Assembly: GCF_003053745.1 (NCBI RefSeq)
Contig: NZ_QAYE01000010.1
Location: 62,001 to 126,000, forward strand
Reading direction: 5' to 3'
Source: Sphingomonas faeni
GTDB lineage: Bacteria; Pseudomonadota; Alphaproteobacteria; Sphingomonadales; Sphingomonadaceae
DNA length: 64,000 nucleotides
Each line of letters starts with the position of its first letter. The first letter of the stretch is position 1. The translations under genes and the position numbers were made by a program. Shown here one piece after another: positions 32,679-42,000 of the stretch. Below the pieces are notes generated by a model, which worked only from the letters and a program-made list of their open reading frames with translations, ran no database searches and was not told the DNA's origin.

Positions 32679-34583
32679 ATGACCATCGAAACCGCCCCCG
32701 CACCTGAAACTTCCGCGCCCGAAACCCATGCCTTCGAGGCGGACGTTGCGCGGTTGCTCCACATGATGGTGCATTCGGTCTATTCGGATAAGACCGTATT
32801 CCTGCGCGAACTGATCTCGAACGCCGCCGATGCGTGTGAAAAGCTGCGGTATGAAGCGTTGAGCGCTCCCGAGTTGCTTGGCGACGAGACCCGGCTGGCG
32901 ATCGCGATCACGCTCGATCCCGACGCCAAGACGCTGACGATCGAGGACAACGGCATCGGCATGACCGCCGAGGACATGGGCGAGGCGCTCGGCACGATCG
33001 CGCGCTCGGGCACCAAGGCGTTCATGGACCGCATTGCGGCGTCGAGCGGTTCGGATGGCGCGCAGTTGATCGGTCAGTTCGGCGTCGGCTTCTATTCCGC
33101 GTTCATGGTCGCATCGAAGGTCGACGTGATCTCGCGGCGCGCCGGCGCGGACATCGCCTCGCTCTGGTCGTCGGACGGCCTCGGCACCTACACGATCGCC
33201 GATGTGCCGACCGCCGACGCCCCTGCCCGCGGCGCCCGCGTCGTGCTGCACCTGCTCGAAGACGCGACCACCTACACCGACCGGTTCACGATCGAGCGCC
33301 TGATCAAGGACCAGTCGGGCCACGTACCCGTGCCGATCACGCTCCGCGAAAAGCCCGATGCCGAGCCGGTCGACATCGCCGACGGTGCGGCGCTCTGGAC
33401 CAAGCCGAAGGCGGATATCTCCGCGGAGGACTATGCCGATTTCTACCGCAGCGTCTCCGGCCAGTATGACGAACCCGCGCTGACGCTCCACTACCGCGCC
33501 GAGGGGCTGCACGAATATTCGGTGCTCGCCTATGTCCCGGGTGCCAAGCCGTTCGACCTGTTCGACCCGGACCGCAATGGCCGCATGAAGTTGTACGTCA
33601 AACGCGTCTTCATCACCGACGACGCCGAAGTTTTGCCGCGCTATCTCCGCTTCATGCGCGGACTGGTGGATTCGTCCGACCTGCCGCTGAACGTCTCGCG
33701 CGAGATGATTCAGGAGAGCCCGATGCTTTCGGCAATCCGCAAGGGCGTGACCGGCCGCGTACTGTCCGAACTCGACAAGCTCACGACCCGCGATCCTGAA
33801 GCGTATGCGAAGATCTGGGACAATTTCGGCGCGGTCCTGAAGGAGGGGCTATACGAGGATTTCGAGCGGCGCGAGGCGCTGCTGAAGCTTGCCCGGTTCA
33901 AGACCACGACGTCCGGCGGTGCTTGGCGTTCGGTTGCTGACTATGTCGCGGCGATGAAGGACAACCAGACCGCGATCTATTACGCGGTCGGTACCGATCT
34001 CGACCGGCTCGAAGCCTCCCCGCAGCTCGAAGGGTTCCGCGCGCGTGGGATCGAAGTGCTGCTGCTGCCGGACTCGGTCGACGGGTTCTGGGTGACGGCG
34101 GGCATCGATCATGACGGCAAGCCGTTCAAGTCGGTCACGCAGGGTGCTGCCGATCTCGGCCTGATCCCGCTCGTCGACGGTGCCGAGCAGCCGACCGCCG
34201 ATGCGACGCCCGAAGTCGCGGACTTCATCGCGTTCGTGAAAACGACGCTCGCCGATGCCGTCTCCGAGGTTCGAGCGTCCGAGCGCCTCACCGACAGCGC
34301 TGTCTGCCTCGTCGCGGCGGACAGCGGCATGGATCGTCAGCTCGAACGCATCCTCGCAGCGAGCGGTCAGGCAATGCCTGCCGCCAAGCCGGTGCTGGAA
34401 ATCAACCCGCGCTCGGACTTGATCGCCAAGTTGGCAGCGCTCGGCGAAGACGAGACGGCTCTGCGCGAGGACGCGGCGCACCTGTTGTTCGACGAAGCGC
34501 AGATCGCCGATGGCGAGCGTCCGGTCGACGCCCGCGCTTTCTCGGCTCGCCTGACGCGACTGTTCACGCGCGCGCTGGGCTAA
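32679..34583 (+). CDS. htpG: Molecular chaperone HtpG (Hsp90)
   Basis: 634-residue cytosolic Hsp90. The GHKL ATPase domain has the Glu/Asn pair in FLRELISNAADAC (about 37-50), the DNGIGM lid motif and GQFGVGFYSAFMV. The middle domain carries LYVKRVFITDD and SSDLPLNVSREMIQE, and the C-terminal dimerisation domain follows. Length matches the bacterial family. The ATG at 32679 gives the expected short acidic leader before HAFEADVARLLHM; an earlier in-frame ATG at 32625 would overlap the putative promoter. A GH3 glucosidase gene follows after 78 bp and a perfect hairpin. Confidence 0.97.
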   Translation: MTIETAPAPETSAPETHAFEADVARLLHMMVHSVYSDKTVFLRELISNAADACEKLRYEALSAPELLGDETRLAIAITLDPDAKTLTIEDNGIGMTAEDMGEALGTIARSGTKAFMDRIAASSGSDGAQLIGQFGVGFYSAFMVASKVDVISRRAGADIASLWSSDGLGTYTIADVPTADAPARGARVVLHLLEDATTYTDRFTIERLIKDQSGHVPVPITLREKPDAEPVDIADGAALWTKPKADISAEDYADFYRSVSGQYDEPALTLHYRAEGLHEYSVLAYVPGAKPFDLFDPDRNGRMKLYVKRVFITDDAEVLPRYLRFMRGLVDSSDLPLNVSREMIQESPMLSAIRKGVTGRVLSELDKLTTRDPEAYAKIWDNFGAVLKEGLYEDFERREALLKLARFKTTTSGGAWRSVADYVAAMKDNQTAIYYAVGTDLDRLEASPQLEGFRARGIEVLLLPDSVDGFWVTAGIDHDGKPFKSVTQGAADLGLIPLVDGAEQPTADATPEVADFIAFVKTTLADAVSEVRASERLTDSAVCLVAADSGMDRQLERILAASGQAMPAAKPVLEINPRSDLIAKLAALGEDETALREDAAHLLFDEAQIADGERPVDARAFSARLTRLFTRALG

Positions 34584-34590
34584 CCGCCCC

Positions 34591-34624
34591 GACCGCGGTT
34601 CCGCAGGTTTGCGGAACCGCGGTC
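34591..34624. terminator. Perfect 15-bp stem-loop after htpG
   Basis: GACCGCGGTTCCGCA and its exact reverse complement flank a 4-nt GGTT loop. It lies 7 nt after the htpG stop. No U-tract follows, so it may be an mRNA-end stabiliser or weak terminator and not a standard intrinsic terminator. Confidence 0.6.
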
Positions 34625-34661
34625 CAGCGACTACCCCGCTCCAAAGACTGAGGAGCAGGAT

Positions 34662-36893
34662 ATGTCGCCCATTCTAGACCGTCGCCAGATGTTGACCGGC
34701 GGCGCGGCCATCGCTGGCCTATCGCTCGGCTCGACCACCGTGTTTGCGCAAAGCGACCGGATCGAGAGCCTGATCGCCAAGATGACACCCGCCGAAAAAG
34801 CGGGCCAGCTCAGTTGCTTCTCGGATCAGATCCGCCCGATCGGCGTCCCCTTCAATCCCGGCCTCGCGACCGGCGGCGCGGCGGAGCAGCTTGCTCGTAT
34901 CAAGACCGGGCAGATCGGCATGCTCTTCAACGGTGTCGGCTATGCCGGTGCCAAGGCGGCGCAGGACGCCGCGCTCGCGACCCGCTTGAAGATTCCCCTG
35001 ATCTTCGCCGGCGACGTCATCCACGGCCTCCGCACTGCCTACCCGCTGCCGATTGCAGAGGCCTGCGCGTTCGACCCCGACCTAGCGATGCGCACCGCAC
35101 GCGCGGCCGCGCTTGAGACCACGGCGCTCGGCATCCACTGGACCTTCGCACCGATGGTCGATGTCGCGCGCGATCAACGCTGGGGTCGTGTCGCGGAAGG
35201 CTCTGGTGAAGACCCGTATCTCGGCACGCAACTGGCGAAAGCACGCGTCAGCGGCTTCCAGGGCAACGATCTTCGCGACCCTACGCGCGTCGCTGCCTGT
35301 GCCAAGCATTTCGCCGCATACGGAGCGGTTTCCGGTGGCCAGGATTACAACTTCACCGAGATATCGCCCGCAACGCTGCACGAAGTCCATCTGGCGCCGT
35401 TCAAAGCTGCGGTCGATGCTGGCGTGGCGACTTTGATGAGCGCGTTCAACGACATCGACGGCGTTCCTTCCAGCGGCAATCACTGGCTGATGACCGACCT
35501 GCTGCGCGGCGAATGGCGGTTCCGCGGGATGGTCGTCGGCGACTATACCGCGGACGAGGAACTGATCGCGCACGGCTATGCCGCCGATGGCCGCGACGCC
35601 GCGAAGAAGGCGTTCATGGCGGGGATGGACATGGCCATGCAGTCCAACCTGTTCAATCTGTGGCTCCCCGACCTCGTCGAGAAGGGCGAGGTCCCGCTCG
35701 CGCGGCTCGACGAAGGCGTCCGCCGCGTGCTTCACCTGAAGGATGCGATCGGCTTGTTCGACAACCCGTACCGCTCGGTCAGCCAGAAAGCGGAACGCAC
35801 CAGCGTCTCGACGCCCGCCATGTTGAAGCTTAGCCGCGAAGCCGGGGCGCGTTCGATCGTATTGCTAAAGAACGACGGTAACCTGCTGCCCTTGAAGAAG
35901 AACCCAGGCCGCATCGCCGTGATTGGTCCGTTCGCGAAGGATCGCAAGAACGTCGTCGGCACCTGGGCGTTCATGGCCGACGAAAAGCTCAACGTCTCGA
36001 TCGCGCAGGGCCTCCGCGCTCGCGGACTGACGGTCACGACGGCGCCGGGGTCCGAAATCGAAGCGCCCCTGCCCGGCGGAATTGCCGCAGCCGTCGCCGC
36101 TGCGCAAAACGCGGACATCGTCCTGCTCGCGGTCGGTGAATCGCAACTCATGTCGGGCGAGGCGCAATCGCGCACCGAAATTACTATTCCCGCACCGCAG
36201 ATGGCGCTCGCCGAAGCCCTCGCAGCCACCGGCAAGCCAATGATCGTCCTCCTCCGCCATGGCCGCGCTCTTGCTCTGCACGGCGCAGTGAAGGCCGCAC
36301 CAGCCATCCTCGCGACATGGTTTCTCGGTTCCGAAAGCGGCAACGCGATCGCCGACGTGCTGTTCGGCGACGTCAACCCTTCAGCCAAGCTCTCCGCCAG
36401 CTTCCCCAACGAAAGCGGGCAGGAACCGTATTTCTATAATCACAAGAACACGGGTCGCCCGGCGCCGGATACGGGCAGCCAGGAATACAAGTCGCGCTAC
36501 CGTGAGACCAAGAACGAAGCGCTTTATCCGTTCGGTCACGGCCTGAGCTACACCAGCTTTTCGGTATCGAACGTCGTCGCGCCAGCGCGGATGACCAATG
36601 CGCTTACGGTGACCGCCACCGTTACGAACACCGGTGCGCGAGCCGGCGACGAAGTGGTGCAGCTGTACATCCACGACCGGGTCGCCAGCCGCACCCGACC
36701 GGTCCGCGAACTCAAGGGGTTCGCGCGCGTCTCACTGGCACCCGGCGCATCGAAGCGCGTGACATTGACCTTGAAGCGCGAAGACCTACGCTTTTGGGGT
36801 GACGGCGATTGGGTGATCGAACCGGGCCTGTTCGACCTCTGGGTAGCGACGAGTTCGATCGATGGCGAGAAACAGAGCTTCAAACTCGTATAA
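34662..36893 (+). CDS. bglX: Glycoside hydrolase family 3 beta-glucosidase, probable Tat substrate
   Basis: 743 residues. The N-terminus has a twin-arginine motif (LDRRQMLTGGAAIAGLSLG) ahead of a hydrophobic stretch ending VFAQ, so export by Tat is likely. GH3 domains follow in order: an N-terminal TIM-barrel with the KHFAAYG substrate motif and the nucleophile Asp in MVVGDYTADEE, the alpha/beta sandwich with LLKNDGNLLPL, and a C-terminal fibronectin-like domain from about residue 640. Length equals periplasmic BglX. It releases terminal beta-glucosides outside the cytoplasm. Neighbouring htpG and mod genes give no extra clue. Confidence 0.93.
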   Translation: MSPILDRRQMLTGGAAIAGLSLGSTTVFAQSDRIESLIAKMTPAEKAGQLSCFSDQIRPIGVPFNPGLATGGAAEQLARIKTGQIGMLFNGVGYAGAKAAQDAALATRLKIPLIFAGDVIHGLRTAYPLPIAEACAFDPDLAMRTARAAALETTALGIHWTFAPMVDVARDQRWGRVAEGSGEDPYLGTQLAKARVSGFQGNDLRDPTRVAACAKHFAAYGAVSGGQDYNFTEISPATLHEVHLAPFKAAVDAGVATLMSAFNDIDGVPSSGNHWLMTDLLRGEWRFRGMVVGDYTADEELIAHGYAADGRDAAKKAFMAGMDMAMQSNLFNLWLPDLVEKGEVPLARLDEGVRRVLHLKDAIGLFDNPYRSVSQKAERTSVSTPAMLKLSREAGARSIVLLKNDGNLLPLKKNPGRIAVIGPFAKDRKNVVGTWAFMADEKLNVSIAQGLRARGLTVTTAPGSEIEAPLPGGIAAAVAAAQNADIVLLAVGESQLMSGEAQSRTEITIPAPQMALAEALAATGKPMIVLLRHGRALALHGAVKAAPAILATWFLGSESGNAIADVLFGDVNPSAKLSASFPNESGQEPYFYNHKNTGRPAPDTGSQEYKSRYRETKNEALYPFGHGLSYTSFSVSNVVAPARMTNALTVTATVTNTGARAGDEVVQLYIHDRVASRTRPVRELKGFARVSLAPGASKRVTLTLKREDLRFWGDGDWVIEPGLFDLWVATSSIDGEKQSFKLV

Positions 36894-36911
36894 CCCTGTT
36901 CGTCCGCGAAA

Positions 36912-37511
36912 CTACATCCGCACGACCCGGTTTCCGATCCTCTCGGCCTCTTCAGGGTCGTGCGTCACCATCAGGATCGGAAGCTTGAGCACGTCGCGTA
37001 TATGCTCGATCGCCAGCATGATCTCTTCGCGGCGCGCACGATCGAGCGACGACAGCGGCTCGTCGAGCAACAGGAAGCGCGGTTGGCTGAGCAGCGCCCG
37101 GCCAATCGCCACTCGCTGAGCTTCGCCGCCGGAGAGCGTGCGCGGCCAGCGATCGAGCAGATGATCGATGCCGAGAAAACCTATGATGTCCTCGAACCGC
37201 TCCGCTTCGCTGCGGACGCCGTACAGCAGGTTCGCGCGCACGCGCTTATGCGGGAATAATCGCGCTTCCTGAAAGACATACCCCGCTCTCCTGCGCTCGG
37301 GTGGTACGTCCAAGCCGTCGCCGAACAGCGTTTCGCCATCGACCACGATCCGGCCGCGGTCGGGGCGGAGTAGCCCGGCAACCATGTTGAGAACGCTGGA
37401 TTTGCCGGCGCCAGACGGGCCGAACAGTACCGTCGCCCCCTCGCCTGCCTCCAGCGTCAACGACACCTGCGTATCGCCGAGGCGTTTCTCGATATCGATC
37501 TCAAAGGACAT
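36912..37511 (-). CDS. modC: Molybdate ABC transporter ATP-binding protein (short form)
   Basis: 199-residue ATPase of the ModC group: Walker A GPSGAGKSS (about 31-39), Q-loop YVFQEARLFPH with the Mod-type ARLFPH, signature TLSGGEAQRVAIGRALL, Walker B RFLLLDEPLSSLD, and the switch His in MVTHDPEEAE. It ends just after this core, so the C-terminal MOP/TOBE molybdate-binding domain of full ModC (about 350 residues) is missing. It overlaps modB by 11 nt, and the stop is 19 nt from the convergent bglX stop. Confidence 0.93.
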   Translation of the reverse strand: MSFEIDIEKRLGDTQVSLTLEAGEGATVLFGPSGAGKSSVLNMVAGLLRPDRGRIVVDGETLFGDGLDVPPERRRAGYVFQEARLFPHKRVRANLLYGVRSEAERFEDIIGFLGIDHLLDRWPRTLSGGEAQRVAIGRALLSQPRFLLLDEPLSSLDRARREEIMLAIEHIRDVLKLPILMVTHDPEEAERIGNRVVRM

Positions 37512-38190
37512 GGAGACCCCGCCCCGCCCGGCGCGTCAACAGTTCCGACGCAATCAGAGCGATCAACGACAAGCCTACGGATACGCAGGATAATCGCCAC
37601 ACGAGTGCATCGGCGCCGGGTTGCTGGAGCGCGGAATAGATCGCCAAGGGCAAGGTCTGCGTCTCGCCGGGCACGTTGGAGACGAAGGTGATCGTCGCGC
37701 CGAATTCGCCGATCGATCGCGCAAAGCCGAGTACCGCGCCAGCAAGTACGCCCGGTATGCTTAGCGGCAAGGTCAGCGTCCAGAACACGCGCCACGGCCC
37801 CGCACCTAGCGTTCGCGCCGCATTCTCGAGCCGCCTGTCGACCGCTTCGATCGAGATCCGCATCGCACGCACCATCAATGGCAGCGCCATGACGCCCGCC
37901 GCGATCGCCGCGCCGGTCCAGCGGAACAGGACCGTCACGCCGAACCACTCCTGCAGCCAAGCGCCGATCGGGCCATTGGGTCCGAACGCGAGCAGCAACA
38001 GCCAACCGGTGACGACCGGCGGCACCACCAATGGCAGATGGATCGCCGCATCGACGACGACTTTCCCCGGAAAACGGACGCGCGCGAGTAGCCACGCAAG
38101 CGCGAACGCGATCGGCAAGGTCACCGCCATCGCGACGCCGCCGACCTTCAACGACAGCGCGACGATCCCCCATTCGGTCGCGTCGAGCAC
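37501..38190 (-). CDS. modB: Molybdate ABC transporter permease
   Basis: 229-residue inner-membrane permease with about five helices and the EAA coupling loop (AARTLGAGPWRVFWTLTLPLS). LPLVVPPVVTGWLLLL and the segment FARSIGEFGATITFVSN are diagnostic for ModB. It passes molybdate delivered by ModA using ATP hydrolysed by ModC. Start shares one base with the modA stop; the end overlaps modC. Confidence 0.95.
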   Translation of the reverse strand: MLDATEWGIVALSLKVGGVAMAVTLPIAFALAWLLARVRFPGKVVVDAAIHLPLVVPPVVTGWLLLLAFGPNGPIGAWLQEWFGVTVLFRWTGAAIAAGVMALPLMVRAMRISIEAVDRRLENAARTLGAGPWRVFWTLTLPLSIPGVLAGAVLGFARSIGEFGATITFVSNVPGETQTLPLAIYSALQQPGADALVWRLSCVSVGLSLIALIASELLTRRAGRGLHVL

Positions 38191-38948
38191 TAGCGCGCAG
38201 AGAACCCGTAGCGGACGAAGATCGCCTTGCCCGCAGGCGAGACGAGGAAGCGGCGAAAGCCCTCGGCCTCCGGATTCGTCGATGTCTTCAGCCGCGCGAT
38301 CGGATAGGTGATCGCCGGGTGCGTTGCCTCAGGGAAGACACCGGCGATACGAACCTTGGCCGACGCCTTGGCATCGGTCGCGTAGACGATCGCGAGCGGC
38401 GCTGCGCCGCGCTCGACCAGTGCCAGCGTCGCGCGGACATTTTCCGCGCGCACCACCTTCGGCGACACCTGCGCCCAGACGCCGAGCTTTTCCAGCGATG
38501 CCTGGCCGTATTTTCCGGCGGGCACGGCGGTATCCGCCATCGCCAATGGTCCGGCGGTCAGTACGCGAACGAGCGCAGCGGGCGGGCGAACGGGGATGCG
38601 AACCTTGCTACCCGCCGGTGCCGCAACGACGAGGCGGTTGCCGAGGAACGTGACGCGGGTGCTGGCGACGATCAGGTTTTTCGCGGCGAGTGCGTTCATC
38701 CAGTCCTCGTCCGCCGACACGAACAAATCCGCCGGCGCACCGGACTCGACCTGCCGCGCGAGCGCTGAAGACGCCGCGAACGAGATCGTCGGCTTCACAT
38801 GGCCCTTTTTCGCCCACGCATCGGCGGCGGCGGTCAGCGACTCCTGCAACGATGCGGCAGCGAGCACCAAAGGAGGGCGCCGTTGTGCATGCGCACCCGT
38901 CGCCCCAAGACTTGCCGCCATCACCAGCGCTGTCGTCAGATACCGCAT
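38190..38948 (-). CDS. modA: Molybdate ABC transporter substrate-binding protein
   Basis: 252 residues: Sec signal ending AHAQ, then a type II periplasmic binding fold with the ModA signatures VLAAASLQESLTAAADAW, ISFAASSALARQVESGAPADL in part, and AIVYATDAKAS with the oxyanion-contact Tyr/Asp region. First gene of modABC and a supply for molybdenum cofactor enzymes. A ModE-like dyad lies 30-54 nt upstream of its ATG (38948). No other Moco gene is in the window. Confidence 0.95.
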   Translation of the reverse strand: MRYLTTALVMAASLGATGAHAQRRPPLVLAAASLQESLTAAADAWAKKGHVKPTISFAASSALARQVESGAPADLFVSADEDWMNALAAKNLIVASTRVTFLGNRLVVAAPAGSKVRIPVRPPAALVRVLTAGPLAMADTAVPAGKYGQASLEKLGVWAQVSPKVVRAENVRATLALVERGAAPLAIVYATDAKASAKVRIAGVFPEATHPAITYPIARLKTSTNPEAEGFRRFLVSPAGKAIFVRYGFSAR

Positions 38949-38977
38949 GCCACCTACCTCTCGAACTCTGCGCGTAC

Positions 38978-39002
38978 CGATATATAGCGCCGGGCCATAA
39001 CG
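38978..39002. promoter_or_regulatory. Possible ModE-type operator upstream of modA
   Basis: CGATATAT and CCATAACG flank a 9-nt spacer, resembling the E. coli ModE box CGTTATAT-N8-ACATAACG apart from one extra spacer base and two changed positions. It stands 30-54 nt before modA. No modE gene is in the window, so this is only suggestive. Confidence 0.35.
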
Positions 39003-39027
39003 CCAGCCCGCGCGATATGTTGCGCGG

Positions 39028-42000
39028 CTAGTTCGCTGTGACCCGCCCGGTCCGGGCCAGCTTGCCCCAGCCGACCAGTGGCCCCCGCAGTGCCTGCGCG
39101 ATCGCCTTCAGGACGACGTAGTACATTACCTGGCGGTAGCCGATACGCTGCGGGATCAGCAGCCAGAGCAGCCGCCAGCGTTCCTTGCGCTCAAGTGCAA
39201 ACGCGATCGTCGCGGCAAGCAGATCAATCGCGGTGAAGATCAGCCAATAGGCGAGCATCGTATAGACGTCGTGGCTCGTCTGCTCCCAACCATGCGCCTG
39301 CACCGCGACATAGGTCGAGGCGAAGCTGACCAGCAGCGCGAGATCGATGATCGGCGAGATCGACGCGAGCACGATCTGGAATACGATCGCCTGCGGCAAT
39401 CCGACCCAGCCGAGCCCGCGCGGGTGCGACCGGCCGATCGCGGAGCGGTGTTTGTAGAGGCACTGCAACGTCCCGAACGCCCAGCGGAACCGCTGTTTGG
39501 CGAGCGCGCGGATAGTCTCGGGCGCCTCCGTCCAGGCGATCGCGAACTGGTCGTATTGCACCTTCCAGCCGTGGCGCTGGATCGCGATCGTCAGGTCCTG
39601 ATCCTCGGCGAGCGTGTCATCGGGATAGCCGCCGACGCTGCGGATCGCCTCGAGCCGCCATGCGCCGACCGCCCCCGGCACGACGGTCATAGCGTTCAAC
39701 CGCGCGAGTGCACGCCGCTCGAGGTTCTGCGCGGTGATGTATTCGAGCGCCTGCCATTTGGTGATCAGGTTCACGCGATTGCCGACCTTCGCGTTACCCG
39801 CGACCGCACCAAGCTTGGGATCGTCGAACCAGCGCGCGAGGCGGGCGATCGTCATCGGTTCGAACTGCGTATCGGCGTCGAGCGCAATCACGATCTCGCC
39901 GCGCGCGAGTTCGAGCCCGCGGTTAAGCGCGCGTGCCTTGCCGCCGTTCTCCAGCGTCAGCAGGCGGACGCGGTCGTCGCCGGCGAATGCCTCGGCGACC
40001 ACGCGGCTGGTGCCGTCGCTCGATCCGTCGTCTATGACGATGACCTCGATCGCGACGTCGTCCGACGCCAGCACGCCCTCGACGGCGCGGACGATCACGC
40101 GCTCCTCGTTGAACGCCGGGATCATGACCGTCACGAACCGCGACGGGTCGATCGCCGGAAATACGGTCTTCAACTCGCGACGTGCCTGGATCAGCGCCAA
40201 CGCGGAAAGTGCCAGGGCGCGCAAAATGCCGATCGTGATCGCGATGCCGAAGATCCAGCGGAGCGCGACGACGATGCCGCCGAGCGTGCTGAACAACGCG
40301 AGATCGGCGACCGCGGCGACACGGTCGCTCGACGAGATCACCGGCATCGACTGGTTGCGTGACAGCCCGGCGAGCGTTGAGACGGGGACGAAGCTGTAGC
40401 CCATCGCGCGCAACCGCTCGATGATGATCGGCAGCGCCGCGACGGTCTCGGCGCGGTTGCCGCCGGCGTCGTGGAGCAGGATGACGTTACCGCTGCGCTC
40501 CGGGTTGCCCGCCTCGACGCCGGCAATGGTCCGGTCGATGATCGCCTGCACACCGGGGCGCTTCCAGTCGTCGGGATCGACGTGGAGACCGACCGAAATA
40601 TAGCCGCGCTGCTGCGCTTCGAGCGCGGGAAGGATTTCGTCCGCAGTGCTCGGCTCGGCATCGCCGAAATAGGGGGCGCGGAACAGCCGCAACGACCGCC
40701 CCGTGAACGCCTGGAACAGGCGCTGCGTCGTGTTCAGCTCGTACTTCACCTGCCGCTGCGAGACGTTGGCGAGGTTCGGATGCGTATAGGTGTGGCTGCC
40801 GATCTCATGACCTTCGTCGACCATCCGCTGGAGCAAAGGCCGCTCCGTCAGCGCATTCTCGCCGATGACGAAGAACGTCGCGGGCGCATGCTCGCGCTTG
40901 AGGATGTCGAGGATCTGCGGCGTCCATTCGGGATCGGGCCCGTCGTCGAACGTCAGCGCCAGTTGCTTCGGACGATAGCCGGTTCGCACCACGACATAGG
41001 GCGACGGCATCCGCGTGAAGTTGACGTCGGCGATCGTGCCGTCCTTCGCCGGGACCGCGTCGCGGATGCCGGTAACGGGCTCGGCGGCGATCTTGAGGAT
41101 CTCTCCGCTGCCCTCGATATCGACATTGGTGCCGGCGGGCATGTTATCGATCGAATCGGGGATCGGCAGTTTCCGATGATCGCGACCCCAGATCGACCAG
41201 AGCCCGGGATCCTCCGACCCGAGACGCCAGAGCGCCACGCTGCCGAGACCCGCCTTTTGCAGGAACGCAATCTGGTTGTACGCCGATGCTGCATCGAGCA
41301 GCCAGACCTGGTGCTGCACGCCGCCCTCCGAATAGGCGAAGCTGCTGTTGCCACTGGTCTTGTCGAAAGTCGGGACGGTGCCCGAGTCCGCTGCAGCCTG
41401 CCATGCCTCCTCGACGTCGAGCGCATCGCCGTTGCCGCTGTCCGCACCAGCATGCCAATCATACGCGTAGGAGCCGATCGCCACGACCAGTTTCGACGGG
41501 GGAATGCCGCGCGCTGCGTCGGCGACCATGCGCGCGAACCAGCGTTGCGACGCGATCGGGCCGGGTGCGCCGCTCGTCTCGTGCTCGTCATAGGCCATCA
41601 GGAAGACCTTGTCGGTCACCTTGGCATAGGCGGGCAGGCTCCAGTCGGGGTTGGCAACCGGCGCCGCGATCGCGACGACCCAACCGCGGGATGCGAACCG
41701 CGCGCGCGTCTCGGCGAGGAAGGCGCGGTAGTTGGGCTGCGCCGATGCGGGCAGGTCCTCGAAATCGTAGAACACACCGCCGGCATGGTTCGCGCTGAGG
41801 AACGGTACGAGCTTATCCAGGAAGGCCGCGCGCGCCTTCGGGTCGGCGAACAAAGCCGCGCTGCCCGCACCGTCCCAGTTCCCGTCGACGGCGTTCTGCA
41901 CCATCGGCAGGATCATCGGGCGGTGCACCGCCTTGTTGAGGATGTCGCGCCCGGCCTGGTCGCGGAACACCGTGATGTGGTGATCCTTGCCCGTGATCGA

